A stretch of 37,794 nucleotides of DNA from Candidatus Albibeggiatoa sp. nov. BB20 (GCA_016744725.1 JADGDW010000016.1:1-37794), one strand, 5' to 3'. Positions 1-8,232 are shown, counted from the stretch's first letter. Notes: generated from the sequence alone by a model not told the origin. Numbers and translations are program-made.

Positions 1-1
1 T

Positions 2-751
2 CCAAATCAAGGCACATGTACCAATGCCTGCCGCTGGGATTATAAAGTGAGTGAAGGTGAGACCGCTGATACAGGTGACATTGTGCCCAAGCAAGCCCCT
101 CAATTAGGTTCAGGAGAGACTCAAGACGGGGTGTTTTTATTAGAAGAACGCACGCGACCTGATGAGCTTATGCCCATTTTTGAAGATGAGCATGGCACTT
201 ATATTATGAATTCTAAAGATTTGCGAGCGGTGCAACATGTGCACAAATTAACTGAAATGGGTATTGATAGCTTAAAAATTGAGGGACGCACTAAGTCTCA
301 TTACTATGTGGCAAGAACAGCTCAAGTTTATCAACAAGCGATTAATGATGCGGCAAAAGGCCAACCCTTTGATAAAAACTTAATGGATGAGCTAGAAAAA
401 TTAGCTAACCGTGGTTACACCGAAGGTTTTTACCGTCGGCATGTACATGATGAATATCAAAATTATACGACAGGTAACTCACTACGAGATAAGCAGATTT
501 TTGTCGGAGAAATCCTAAAACAAGATGCTAAAACAGGTTTGGCTGAAATTGAAGTTAAAAATAAATTTGAGCTTGGTGATACTTTAGAACTGATGACACC
601 TGAAGGTAATATTCATTTTAAATTAGAAATAATGCAAGATGACAAAGGCAATACCATGCAGGTTGCACCGGGTTCAGGCTATACGGTTTATGCCAAAATG
701 CCAATTGATACTGTAATGGATAAGAGTCTGTTATTGAAAAATCTGACATAG
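2..751 (+). CDS. trhP: tRNA hydroxylation protein TrhP (YegQ), 3' part
   Basis: C-terminal part of a U32-family peptidase-like protein of the YegQ/TrhP group, which works with an Fe-S cluster in prephenate-dependent hydroxylation of uridine 34 to 5-hydroxyuridine in tRNA. The reading frame is open from base 2 and begins PNQGTCTNACRW, the cysteine motif just before the C-terminal region, so the 5' end lies outside the window; the GTG at 47 is internal. The segment FEDEHGTYIMNSKDLRA, then SLKIEGRTKS and RGYTEGFYRRH, match E. coli YegQ almost residue for residue, as does the C-terminal beta domain (VKNKFELGDTLELMTPEGN). It ends in TAG with no downstream partner on the same strand for more than 100 bases. 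Very sure of the family; the N-terminal half cannot be assessed. Confidence 0.95.
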   Translation, partial: PNQGTCTNACRWDYKVSEGETADTGDIVPKQAPQLGSGETQDGVFLLEERTRPDELMPIFEDEHGTYIMNSKDLRAVQHVHKLTEMGIDSLKIEGRTKSHYYVARTAQVYQQAINDAAKGQPFDKNLMDELEKLANRGYTEGFYRRHVHDEYQNYTTGNSLRDKQIFVGEILKQDAKTGLAEIEVKNKFELGDTLELMTPEGNIHFKLEIMQDDKGNTMQVAPGSGYTVYAKMPIDTVMDKSLLLKNLT

Positions 752-876
752 TTTTCGTATATATGCCTCGTTACCACTTAGACCATGGATACGAGAATAT
801 TCGACATGAATGAGAGTGAGCAATGTGTATTTGCTGTATTTTGCCCACTTAATTACGTATCAAAATGGATGAAGTT

Positions 877-1599
877 ATGAAAAAAATCATTCACCAAGCT
901 TACCAGCGCAAAATCGAAGACCTTGGCTGGATACGCATTGCCACCTCGCTAAACCCCAAACTTTCTGCCGCAGAGCAACGACATTTTGGTTGTCTCGTGC
1001 GCCTAGATGATACACTGTTACAACCGGGGGCGCGTGGGTTTGGAATGCACTCCCATAATAATGTTGAAATTATTTCAATAATATTAAAAGGCCAATTATC
1101 ACATGAGGATAGTACGGGACACCGTGCAGTTTGCCAAACAGGTGATATTCAAGTCACTTCAGCGGGTTCTGGCATTATGCACAACGAATCCAACGCTTCA
1201 GAGCATGACAGTGTAGAAGTGCTACAAATTCGGATATTACCAAGTAAAAAGAATTTTATGCCCAGCTACCAACGTTTAACAACTTTAGATATTCCACAAA
1301 ATCACTGTCAATTATTGGTTGCTCCGAAGCCAAATTCAAAAAATGTGTTGAAAATTAATCAAGATGCCTATCTGTATCGTGGTCATTTTGATGCAGGTTA
1401 TTCCTATTGTTATCATATGAAAAAATCAGTTAATGGTGTGTATTTCTTTATATTATCGGGAAAATTGCAAGTAGGGGATGATGTGTTAGAACGTAGAGAT
1501 GGTTTAGGTTTATATTTCTTCCAAGACATAGATGTATTGGCTTTGGAAAAATCAGAAATCTTATTAATAGAAGTGCCAATGAGCCATCAGTTTATTTAA
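877..1599 (+). CDS. pirin family protein (YhaK-like bicupin)
   Basis: Cytosolic double cupin of the pirin family, closest in pattern to YhaK. The metal-binding signature lies in the N-terminal cupin: HSHNNVEIISIILKG, with the following LSHEDS and SGIMHNES, supplies the His/His/Glu/His ligand set expected in pirins. A second, degenerate cupin follows (VNGVYFFILSGKLQVGDD). Pirins of this type have been tied to quercetinase activity or redox sensing, but the substrate here is unknown. The start is uncertain: an ATG at 865 is in frame, but the ATG at 877 has GGATGAAG just upstream and gives MKKIIHQAYQRK, so it is preferred. The gene stands alone, and its stop overlaps the stop of the convergent gene by four bases. 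Confidence 0.88.
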   Translation: MKKIIHQAYQRKIEDLGWIRIATSLNPKLSAAEQRHFGCLVRLDDTLLQPGARGFGMHSHNNVEIISIILKGQLSHEDSTGHRAVCQTGDIQVTSAGSGIMHNESNASEHDSVEVLQIRILPSKKNFMPSYQRLTTLDIPQNHCQLLVAPKPNSKNVLKINQDAYLYRGHFDAGYSYCYHMKKSVNGVYFFILSGKLQVGDDVLERRDGLGLYFFQDIDVLALEKSEILLIEVPMSHQFI

Positions 1600-2717
1600 A
1601 AATCATAAGGGTTTTCCCAAGTTCGATTGGCTTTTTCATAAATTAATCCATTTGTTAGGCGGATGACTTTATCAAGGTCTAAAGTGTTCAATTTTAGTTT
1701 TAGGTCTAGTGCATCTAAGCTGGTCGCAATTTCATTGATCGCAGGCATAATCCGTTTGAGATGAGACGGAATATGTTTTGAAATAATCTCATACGCGCTG
1801 TTTTCACCATCATGTAATAAACTGCGCAATTTAAGGTCTTTTTGCACCACCTGCATAATTTTGCTAAAGGTTTTAATACTATTGGAAATTCGTTTAACAC
1901 AATGCCTGATTTCGCGCACACGGTGAAAAATATCTAAAATACTTGAAACTAAAAATAACACCATCAATTCATCAGGTAAGCGTTGATTTGTATCTACATC
2001 ATTAATCCCATCATCTTCGACACCTGCAATTAAATTTTCCGAAATCCCAATCATTAATAACAACTTATCATTTAGCAAGCCAATCAACTTATCACTGGCA
2101 TCATTTAAATGCTCAAAATGTAAATGGCTATCATATTTGCTCAATAATACATTTTCATGTTGCATTTCTAATTTAATCTCATCAATATTAGGTTCATGTA
2201 AATCTCTTTTTAGCGCATCACTAATTGCAACTAAAACAGGTGTATTTTCATGGTCTTCATGATCTTTCATTTTTAGTAAAGCTTTGATAACAGGTATAGT
2301 TTCGTTAATTCGGTTAATATGACGGGTAATTTTGATTGTATTGGTAATGATATTTTGAGTATGCTGATTTGCATTGTGTAAAATTTGAATCCGCTTTGAG
2401 AAAGTTTTACCTTGAGTGGCTTGCCTCAGGTTTTTGCTTTTTTTATTTAAGAGTTGAGAAAATTGAACCAATTGATTTGAAATCAATTTCTTATCATCAA
2501 TATTAATCTCATAAATACTACCTGCTGCAATATCAATGGTTCTTTCTATTTCTAATAATTTTTGGGATTCCTCATAGACTCGCGCATACTTTTTCATTTG
2601 TAGAAATTCAGGAATGCGATCTTCTAAACTATTAGAAATACGCTCGAAATAATTACTTAATGATGTTCTCGCGGGATTATTACGCGCTTTTGGAATTTTT
2701 GGCAGTTTTGAACGCAT
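1596..2717 (-). CDS. hypothetical helical protein, 373 aa
   Basis: I do not recognise this protein. It is predominantly helical with long charged amphipathic stretches, including SQKLLEIERTIDIAAGS, QLVQFSQLLNKKSKNL and heptad-like runs near IKITRHINRINETIPVIKALLK, so coiled coils or helical bundles are likely. There is no signal peptide, membrane segment, Walker motif or catalytic signature. The N-terminus is basic (MRSKLPKIPKARNNPARTS). A central acidic stretch (KMKDHEDHENTP) separates two helical halves. It is read as a real gene because it is a long uninterrupted frame with normal codon use for the window, and its 3' end abuts the pirin gene in a tail-to-tail arrangement overlapping by four bases. 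The shorter frame at 1715-1921 lies inside it and is a shadow. Confidence 0.7.
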   Translation of the reverse strand: MRSKLPKIPKARNNPARTSLSNYFERISNSLEDRIPEFLQMKKYARVYEESQKLLEIERTIDIAAGSIYEINIDDKKLISNQLVQFSQLLNKKSKNLRQATQGKTFSKRIQILHNANQHTQNIITNTIKITRHINRINETIPVIKALLKMKDHEDHENTPVLVAISDALKRDLHEPNIDEIKLEMQHENVLLSKYDSHLHFEHLNDASDKLIGLLNDKLLLMIGISENLIAGVEDDGINDVDTNQRLPDELMVLFLVSSILDIFHRVREIRHCVKRISNSIKTFSKIMQVVQKDLKLRSLLHDGENSAYEIISKHIPSHLKRIMPAINEIATSLDALDLKLKLNTLDLDKVIRLTNGLIYEKANRTWENPYDF

Positions 2718-2839
2718 TACATATTCCGCAAAGTAGATTACACCGAAATTGATCCTTGTAGGATTTTATCTCTACATAGCCGAAATGTTGCAAATTCTAT
2801 GACTATGCGCTGTTTTATGACTACTGTTATACTATTTAA

Positions 2840-2859
2840 TTATCTCAACATCAAGATAA
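2840..2859. promoter_or_regulatory. inverted repeat upstream of gspG, possible operator
   Basis: TTATCT at 2840-2845 and AGATAA at 2854-2859 form an inverted repeat with an 8-base spacer, about 75 bases before the gspG start and between divergent genes. It could be a regulator site or chance in AT-rich DNA. No regulator is identified. Confidence 0.2.
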
Positions 2860-2934
2860 CACATAATTGATATGATGTTAGGTTGTGGATTTTGCTAAGA
2901 TATGACAACATTTTAAAATTAATTGAGTTAAATT

Positions 2935-3399
2935 ATGATGAACAAAAAAACATTATTTTCTAAACCCATCACGACCCAAAAAGGCTTTACTTTATTAGAA
3001 ATGTTAGTCGTTTTGGTTATTATTGGTCTTTTGGCAGGATTGGTTGGCCCTAAATTATTTATTCAAGTGGATGGTGCTAAAGTGAAAACAACGGGGACAC
3101 AAGTCAAAATGCTTAAAGGGGTTTTAGAAACCATGCGTTTGGATATTGGCCGTTTTCCAACCACTGAAGAAGGGTTAAATTTATTACGGGCTGCACCGAT
3201 TGATGAAGCGATTAAGCCTTTTTGGAAAGGACCTTATTTGGATGATGTTTTGCCATTAGACCCTTGGAAACGTTCTTATCAATATGCCAAGACACCCAGT
3301 GTAAATGGACAGCCGTTTGTGTTGTATTCGTTTGGAGCAGATGGTCAAGCAGGTGGTGAAGAATTTGATGCAGATATTGGTTATTTACCTGCTCAATAA
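2935..3399 (+). CDS. gspG: type II secretion major pseudopilin GspG
   Basis: Major pseudopilin of the type II secretion system, assembled into the periplasmic pseudopilus after cleavage and N-methylation by the prepilin peptidase. The class III signal is clear: a 17-residue leader ending in QKG, then FTLLEMLVVLVIIGLLAGL with the required Glu5. The C-terminal globular part is typical of GspG: GRFPTTEEGLNLL, a conserved WKGPYLDD, PLDPWKR, and the calcium-binding tail SFGADGQAGGEEFDADIGYL. The length of 154 aa is normal for the family. No other gsp gene is near, so this is a detached gspG locus. A diverged second copy follows at 3533, and the pair arose by tandem duplication (see findings). The upstream spacer of 217 bases holds the probable promoter. 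No strong Shine-Dalgarno is seen. Confidence 0.94.
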   Translation: MMNKKTLFSKPITTQKGFTLLEMLVVLVIIGLLAGLVGPKLFIQVDGAKVKTTGTQVKMLKGVLETMRLDIGRFPTTEEGLNLLRAAPIDEAIKPFWKGPYLDDVLPLDPWKRSYQYAKTPSVNGQPFVLYSFGADGQAGGEEFDADIGYLPAQ

Positions 3400-3487
3400 T
3401 CTTTTTGTCTTTAAGGGCTGCTTAATACTGATACGCATTTTTGAATGTTGGATTATCAGTCCTTAATTACAAATTTTAGGCGTTTTT

Positions 3488-3511
3488 ATGAATACTGATG
3501 ATTTAGCCTAA
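3488..3511 (+). pseudogene. truncated duplicate of the start of the 4084 gene
   Basis: The 7-codon frame MNTDDLA followed by TAA repeats the first six codons of the gene at 4084 (MNTDDL). The roughly 85 bases before it, including GATACGCATTTTT, CCTTAATTACAA and TTTTAGG, match the bases before 4084. It is a remnant of a copy of that gene left by the tandem duplication of the gspG region, cut off when the second gspG was joined. It shares the reading frame of the following gspG copy but is separated from it by the stop. Not expected to be functional. Confidence 0.7.
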
Positions 3512-3532
3512 AACCATATAGAATTACATATA

Positions 3533-3985
3533 GTGAAGATAAAATTCTTTTTTTATAAACTTTTTACTGTACACAAAATACTTACTTTATTGAGTATATT
3601 GGTCATTATTGGGCTTTTTATAGGGCTAATAGGTTCAATGTTATTTGGTCGAATAGAGTGTGGTCCAATGAAAGCCACAAGTACACAAGTGAAAATGCTA
3701 AAAGGGATTTTAGAAACCATGCGCTTGGATATTGGTCGTTTCCCAACCACCGAAGAAGGTTTGAGCTTATTGTATACAGCACCGATTGACGAGGCGATTA
3801 AACCATTTTGGAAAGGGCCTTATTTAGATGATTTTTTGCCATTAGACCCTTGGAATCGTCCTTATCAATATGCCAATATACCTAGCATTGATGGGTTTCC
3901 TTTTGTATTGTATTCGTTTGGTGCTGATGGTCAAGCAGGTGGTAAGGGTCGCGATGCAGATGTTGGTTATTTATCCGCTCAATAA
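3533..3985 (+). CDS. diverged GspG paralog lacking the prepilin cleavage site
   Basis: A 150-aa second copy of GspG. From about residue 47 onward it is almost identical to its neighbour (STQVKMLKG, GRFPTTEEGL, WKGPYLDD, PLDPWNRPYQYA, SFGADGQAGG, DADVGYL). The N-terminus has decayed: where the first copy has KG|FTLLE this one reads VHKILTLLSILVIIG, so both the Gly at -1 and the Glu at +5 needed for pseudopilin processing and assembly are absent. The hydrophobic segment remains and would act as an uncleaved anchor. The only available start is GTG at 3533, with no ribosome binding site. This is either a decaying pseudogene still in frame or a non-polymerising membrane-anchored variant. The well-kept C-terminal domain argues that decay is recent, or that only the globular part is under selection. 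Confidence 0.7.
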   Translation: MKIKFFFYKLFTVHKILTLLSILVIIGLFIGLIGSMLFGRIECGPMKATSTQVKMLKGILETMRLDIGRFPTTEEGLSLLYTAPIDEAIKPFWKGPYLDDFLPLDPWNRPYQYANIPSIDGFPFVLYSFGADGQAGGKGRDADVGYLSAQ

Positions 3986-4083
3986 TATTCTTGTCTTAAC
4001 TAAAGGCTGATGATTCTGCTTAAACTGATACGCATTTTTTGAAATTGGATAGTCAATCCTTAATTACAATTTTAGGAATTTTT

Positions 4084-4365
4084 ATGAATACTGATGATTT
4101 AAGCGAAGAACGTAAATTTATGCTATTTTTGCGTAAAACCTTTGCTAGCGTTGTGCGCGAAACTGCCCCGCGAGATGGTGTATCCTCACCTTTTTCTGAA
4201 CAGACAATTGATGATATTCGTTTGAGTTTATCTTTGATTTCAGAGCGTGAGCGGGCATTAGCTGCCGAGCAAGGTACTGAAAGCCAAATGCGTCCCCGTT
4301 TTGTTGATGAGCCTCAGCAATCAGCGCAAGTTGTCACTTTACACTCTCGAAAAAAAGATGATTAG
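4084..4365 (+). CDS. hypothetical small acidic protein, 93 aa
   Basis: I do not recognise this protein. The start chosen is the ATG at 4084 because TTTTAGGA lies seven bases upstream; a longer in-frame extension to 4039 has no support. The sequence begins MNTDDLSEERKFMLFLRKT, has a mixed-charge helical middle (TIDDIRLSLSLISERERAL) and a basic hydrophilic tail ending SRKKDD. There is no signal peptide or membrane segment. It sits immediately downstream of the gspG pair, and its first six codons are also found after the first gspG copy, so it was linked to gspG before the duplication. That linkage suggests a conserved pair, but no role in secretion can be claimed from sequence. Confidence 0.65.
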   Translation: MNTDDLSEERKFMLFLRKTFASVVRETAPRDGVSSPFSEQTIDDIRLSLSLISERERALAAEQGTESQMRPRFVDEPQQSAQVVTLHSRKKDD

Positions 4366-4376
4366 GTTTTAAATAA

Positions 4377-4395
4377 CCATCAGCTTGGCTGGTGG
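4377..4395. terminator. hairpin, possible terminator
   Basis: CCATCAGC and GCTGGTGG pair over 8 bases (one G-T pair) around a 3-base loop, 11 bases after the stop of the small gene at 4084-4365. The T-tract is poor in both directions, so it may only stabilise the 3' end of the message. Confidence 0.35.
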
Positions 4396-4565
4396 CTATC
4401 AATGCCCTTCATAACGTTTGTAGCATTTTCTGCTACTTCTAAAAAGCCCGATTTAAATGACTTCAAATTGTCAAAATCGAGGATTTTATGATTACTGGCT
4501 GTTTTTTGTATAAATTCAAGATTAGCAGCCCTTCTAAGGACTGCCCACCCCAACAATCTATCCAT
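4380..4565 (-). CDS. doubtful small ORF, 61 aa
   Basis: A 61-codon frame beginning MDRLLGWAVLRRAANLEF and ending GIDSHQPS. I recognise nothing in it. It has no ribosome binding site, and its last codons coincide with a strong hairpin at 4377-4395, which favours non-coding sequence. It fills the gap between the gene ending at 4365 and hspQ (minus), and would follow hspQ by 12 bases in the same direction, which keeps it possible as an operon tail gene. Listed so that the gap is described. Confidence 0.2.
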   Translation of the reverse strand: MDRLLGWAVLRRAANLEFIQKTASNHKILDFDNLKSFKSGFLEVAENATNVMKGIDSHQPS

Positions 4566-4577
4566 TTTACAAACAGA

Positions 4578-4892
4578 TTAATTCAAACAGCTTAGAATAT
4601 AACGCCCTTGCTTGAACTCTAAAAAATGTTGTTTTAAAGCAGGATGCTCAATGGGTTCTTCAGAGTTATCTGCTGATAAATGCCTTTGGGCGACATAGGT
4701 TTGTTGGCCAGACTCATCTACTAATACATGATACCAAGGCTGATCTTTTGGGGGACGTGATTTTGCCACTTCCTCATACCATTCATCAGGTAGCATAAAT
4801 TGAGGATCAACATCGATAATCACACCACGATAATTAGACTTAGTGTGATAAATCAATTGGCCGACAAAAAATAACGGTTGCGCTACTATCAT
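4578..4892 (-). CDS. hspQ: heat shock protein HspQ (YccV)
   Basis: Small cytosolic protein of the HspQ/hemimethylated-DNA-binding family. In E. coli HspQ was described as a factor acting on hemimethylated oriC and DnaA levels, and later as a specificity factor for Lon. Recognised by FFVGQLIYHTKSNYRGVIIDVDP, QPWYHVLVDE and TYVAQRHLS, which follow the family pattern in order. At 104 aa it has the usual length. A good ribosome binding site (AAGGA, spacer about 9) precedes the ATG and overlaps the end of accA, and the 11-base gap between the accA stop and this start indicates co-transcription and probably translational coupling with accA. Confidence 0.92.
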   Translation of the reverse strand: MIVAQPLFFVGQLIYHTKSNYRGVIIDVDPQFMLPDEWYEEVAKSRPPKDQPWYHVLVDESGQQTYVAQRHLSADNSEEPIEHPALKQHFLEFKQGRYILSCLN

Positions 4893-4903
4893 AGAAACAT
4901 TCC

Positions 4904-5869
4904 TTATGCCGTTTCTTCGATAAATTCACCAAAACTCATAAAGCGTTGATAACGGGCTTCAACAAGTTGGTCAACAGGCTGTTTTCCAAGTTCGTCTAAC
5001 AGCTTGTTCAATGTCTTACTTAAATTTTCATACATGGTTGGCATACTGCGATGTGCACCACCTAGAGGCTCAGGAATAATTTCATCAATTAACCCCAATT
5101 CTTTCAAACGTCCAGAGGTGAGATTCATGGCTTCAGCCGCATCGGGGGCTTTTTCTGCACTTTTCCACAGAATGGATGCACAGCCTTCTGGAGTAATCAC
5201 TGAATAAGTACTGTATTCCAACATGCACACTTTATCGCCGACACCGATCGCCAATGCACCACCAGAACCCCCTTCACCAATCACTGTGCAAATCACAGGG
5301 GTTTTCAAACTAGACATTTCATATAAATTCCGTGCAATGGCCTCACTTTGGCCGCGTTCTTCCGCATCAACCCCCGGATATGCGCCCGGTGTATCGATAA
5401 AAGTCAAAATAGGTAGTTGAAACCGTTCAGCCATTTTCATGAGGCGCAATGCTTTTCGATATCCTTCTGGACGAGGCATACCAAAGTTTCGTTGAATTTT
5501 TTCTTTTGTATCACGGCCTTTTTGTTGGCCAATTACCACGACAGGACGTTCATCAAGCCGCGCTAAACCACAAACCATAGCGGGATCATCTGAAAAAGCA
5601 CGGTCGCCATGTAATTCTTGAAAGTCGGTAAATACATTATCAATGTAATCTAAAGTATATGGACGCTGTGGATGCCGTGCCAGTTGTGAAATTTGCCAAG
5701 CGGTTAATGATGAAAAAATAGATTTTGTCAGTTCTTGGCTTTTTGTTTTAAGGCGTTCGATTTCATCACTGATATTAATATCGTTATCATTGCTAACATA
5801 GCGCAGCTCTTCAATTTTTGCTTCTAGTTCTGCAATAGGTTGTTCAAAGTCCAGAAAGTTGAGGTTCAT
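4904..5869 (-). CDS. accA: acetyl-CoA carboxylase carboxyltransferase subunit alpha
   Basis: Alpha subunit of the carboxyltransferase of acetyl-CoA carboxylase. With AccD it moves the carboxyl group from carboxybiotin to acetyl-CoA, giving malonyl-CoA for fatty acid synthesis. Family hallmarks in order: N-terminal helical region (LNFLDFEQPIAELEAKIEEL), HPQRPYTLDYI, FGMPRPEGYRKALRLM, FIDTPGAYPGVDAEERGQSEAIA, the oxyanion-forming GEGGSGGALAIGVGD, and TPEGCASILWKSAEKAPDAA. The length of 321 aa matches E. coli (319). The start is fixed by AAGGA ahead of the ATG. It heads a two-gene unit with hspQ and is divergent from recD across a 388-base spacer. Confidence 0.97.
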   Translation of the reverse strand: MNLNFLDFEQPIAELEAKIEELRYVSNDNDINISDEIERLKTKSQELTKSIFSSLTAWQISQLARHPQRPYTLDYIDNVFTDFQELHGDRAFSDDPAMVCGLARLDERPVVVIGQQKGRDTKEKIQRNFGMPRPEGYRKALRLMKMAERFQLPILTFIDTPGAYPGVDAEERGQSEAIARNLYEMSSLKTPVICTVIGEGGSGGALAIGVGDKVCMLEYSTYSVITPEGCASILWKSAEKAPDAAEAMNLTSGRLKELGLIDEIIPEPLGGAHRSMPTMYENLSKTLNKLLDELGKQPVDQLVEARYQRFMSFGEFIEETA

Positions 5870-6257
5870 TGATGTCCTTAATTGTATTTTTAGCTTTTAG
5901 GATATTGTTTATGTTGGGATTAAGTTTAGCTAAACAATAGTTTTTGGTTGCTATACATATAGATAAATTATTGAGTCTACCAGTAAGTGCTTAAGCTTAT
6001 TGATTTTAAAATGAGGCCAGCACTCAAAACCGTATATTTTAGCTAAGTTTTGTGTGAAATGCGACTCACAAACAAAGCTTGTTTTAGTTAAGCTCTGAAG
6101 TGACACCGCCATAATGAACTATCAATTACTTAGGGCGTTTTTTTAAATTCTAAGTGACTAATTTTTGGTTTTCATACATAACTTAAGCTTTTAAATAGGA
6201 TGCTAAAACACATACAATGACTATAACTCAAGACTTTTGATTTAAGGAACAGTTTAG
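5870..6257. other. 388-base accA-recD divergent intergenic region
   Basis: AT-rich spacer between divergent accA and recD. It must hold both promoters, but I cannot choose a single convincing -35/-10 pair for either. An imperfect dyad TGTGTGA...TCACA lies near 6052-6070, with spacing wrong for a CRP site. The Shine-Dalgarno of recD (AAGGA, about 10 bases before ATG 6258) lies at its right edge. No RNA gene or coding frame is seen. Confidence 0.5.
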
Positions 6258-8012
6258 ATGCTGCAACAAATTCAACACTTGCACCAACAAGGCATATTTT
6301 CCAGTTTAGATGTGCATTTAGCCGTGTATTTACAAAAGTTAGCGGGTGTTGAAAATGATGAATTTTTGCTTGCAGCCGTGTTAACCAGTTATTTTACAAC
6401 CCAAGGTCATATTTGCATCAATTTAAGTGAATTAGCCAATACCCAATTTCCAATTGAAAATGATGCTGATATAGAACCGATTCAATGCCCTGATTTTGAC
6501 AGTTGGCAGCAAGCCTTAGATAAACATCCAATGATAGGTCAAGCCAATGAGTTTAAACCGTTAGTTTTAGATAAAAATCTTTTATATTTATACCGTTACT
6601 GGCAATATGAACAACAACTTGGGCATAATATTTTACAACGTGTTGCGCAAACCCATTCCGACAGCAATCAAATTGAGTTACATGCAAGACTCGAACATTT
6701 ATTCCCAACGCAAGATGATGATGTTGACTGGCAGAAAATGGCGGCAAAAACCGCAGTGTTAAAAAACTTTTGCATTATTTCTGGCGGACCTGGAACGGGT
6801 AAAACCACCACCGTGGTTAAAATTTTATTACTGTTATTACAGGAAAATCCTAAATTACGCATTGCCTTAGCTGCACCCACAGGTAAAGCCGCTACACGAT
6901 TACAACAAGCGATTCAAAATAGCGTATTAAAATTAAATTTTCCGCCTGAACTATTGGCCGCGATTCCTCAAGATACTTATACGATTCACCGTTTATTGGG
7001 CACAATTCCAAAATCGCCTTATTTTCGTTTTCATGCACAAAATCCCTTGCCGTATGATGTGGTTATTGTGGATGAAGCGTCGATGGTTGATTTGGCATTA
7101 ATGGCTAAATTGGCTGATGCGATTCCACAAGCAAGCCGTTGGTTATTATTAGGTGATAAAGATCAATTGGCATCGGTTGAAGCGGGCAGTGTATTAGGCG
7201 ATATTTGTACAGGTTTAACCTTAGATTCTGAAGCGGCGATTCGAGAACATATTGTTTTATTAGAAAAAAGTTATCGCTTTCATGAGAAAAGTGGGATTGG
7301 TGTTTTGGCGCGATATTTACAACAAGGGCAAGCAGAACAGGCTTTAAAAGTGGTGCAGCAAGGCAAGTTCAATGATATTAGTTGGCAGCAGATTGCAAGC
7401 CCTCATCATTTATCTACTCAATTAGCATCTGTGGTTACTCAAGGTTTTGCGTCCTATTTACAAGCATCGAGTCCATCGCAAGCCTTAGATTATTTTGAGC
7501 AATTCCGTGTTTTATGTGCCTTACGGCATGGAGCTTATGGGGTTGAAAATTTAAATCGGTTGATAGAACAAATTTTAATTAATCAAGGCCAGATTCAATC
7601 GGGTTATCGCTGGTATCACGGTCGCCCAATTATGATTACGCGCAATGATTATACCTTGAAATTATTCAATGGTGATATTGGGATTATTTTGTGGAATTCC
7701 GAAGGTGAGTTGATGGCTTATTTTCGTTATCCTGATGGGGAAATCCGCAGCTTATATCCACATCGGTTGCCAGAACATGAAACCGTATATGCAATGACAA
7801 TCCATAAAAGCCAAGGCTCTGAATTTGATGATTTTTTGATGTTATTGCCAGATAAAACCTCACCTGTCTTGAACCGAGAATTGATTTATACAGGGATTAC
7901 ACGTGCGAAACAAAGCGTTTCAATCTGGGGTGATGAACAGGTATTTTTACAAGCAGCTCATCAAACCGTAGAACGCCAATCAGGCTTGATGAGAATGTTG
8001 TATCAATGCTAA
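6258..8012 (+). CDS. recD: exodeoxyribonuclease V subunit alpha (RecD)
   Basis: RecD subunit of RecBCD, the 5'-3' helicase motor that with RecB and RecC processes double-strand breaks and degrades linear DNA. The helical N-terminal domain typical of true RecD (not RecD2) is present, with LYLYRYWQYEQQL near residue 110. The superfamily 1 motor follows: Walker A ISGGPGTGKTTT at about 174-185, AAPTGKAATRL, the DEAS box VVIVDEASMVDL, LLGDKDQLASVEAG, and C-terminal YAMTIHKSQGSEFDD and YTGITRAKQS (motifs V and VI). The length of 584 aa is close to E. coli RecD (608). The start has AAGGA upstream. recB and recC are not next to it: upstream is divergent accA, and downstream a convergent gene begins 28 bases away. 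They must lie elsewhere if the complex exists. Confidence 0.94.
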   Translation: MLQQIQHLHQQGIFSSLDVHLAVYLQKLAGVENDEFLLAAVLTSYFTTQGHICINLSELANTQFPIENDADIEPIQCPDFDSWQQALDKHPMIGQANEFKPLVLDKNLLYLYRYWQYEQQLGHNILQRVAQTHSDSNQIELHARLEHLFPTQDDDVDWQKMAAKTAVLKNFCIISGGPGTGKTTTVVKILLLLLQENPKLRIALAAPTGKAATRLQQAIQNSVLKLNFPPELLAAIPQDTYTIHRLLGTIPKSPYFRFHAQNPLPYDVVIVDEASMVDLALMAKLADAIPQASRWLLLGDKDQLASVEAGSVLGDICTGLTLDSEAAIREHIVLLEKSYRFHEKSGIGVLARYLQQGQAEQALKVVQQGKFNDISWQQIASPHHLSTQLASVVTQGFASYLQASSPSQALDYFEQFRVLCALRHGAYGVENLNRLIEQILINQGQIQSGYRWYHGRPIMITRNDYTLKLFNGDIGIILWNSEGELMAYFRYPDGEIRSLYPHRLPEHETVYAMTIHKSQGSEFDDFLMLLPDKTSPVLNRELIYTGITRAKQSVSIWGDEQVFLQAAHQTVERQSGLMRMLYQC

Positions 8013-8040
8013 CTAAAATTCTGGCTCGCTAAGGATACGA

Positions 8041-8226
8041 TTATTTTTTGATATTTTTCAGAAACGCTTCTATTTTTTCAGGCGGCAATTTTTGGAGAAT
8101 TTCTTCTACTGACAACCCTTCCAAGCGTTTTTCTGATGACAATCCTTCTAATCGTTTTTCTGGTGAAAGAACATGCAAGTTTTCACTGACATAATCATGT
8201 ACAAAATCATCCATAGTATAAGGCAT
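8041..8226 (-). pseudogene. C-terminal tail of the nuclease-like gene, detached by TGA
   Basis: A 61-aa frame beginning MPYTMDDFVHDYVSENL, followed by a repeat of the 8-residue unit LSPEKRLEG / LSSEKRLEG / LSVEEILQK and ending PPEKIEAFLKNIKK. Such tails are known to me as the C-terminus of Rpn/PD-(D/E)XK-type bacterial proteins. It is exactly in frame with the upstream 200-aa frame, with TGA at 8233-8235 and only GCT GTC between that stop and this ATG. It is therefore either the separated tail of one gene broken by a nonsense mutation, or a short second gene restarted after the TGA. No ribosome binding site is evident for the restart. Confidence 0.5.
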
Positions 8227-8232
8227 GACAGC

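Noticed and set aside
47..751. Start of trhP at GTG 47
   Set aside because: The frame is open to base 2 and encodes the conserved cysteine motif upstream, so the gene is cut by the window edge.
6052..6070. CRP-like dyad TGTGA...TCACA between accA and recD
   Set aside because: The half-sites are eight bases apart instead of six, so it does not fit CRP.
8117..8170. Short tandem repeat considered as a possible array or CRISPR-like repeat
   Set aside because: Period of 24 bases, coding for the 8-residue unit of the protein tail; only two to three units and no spacers.
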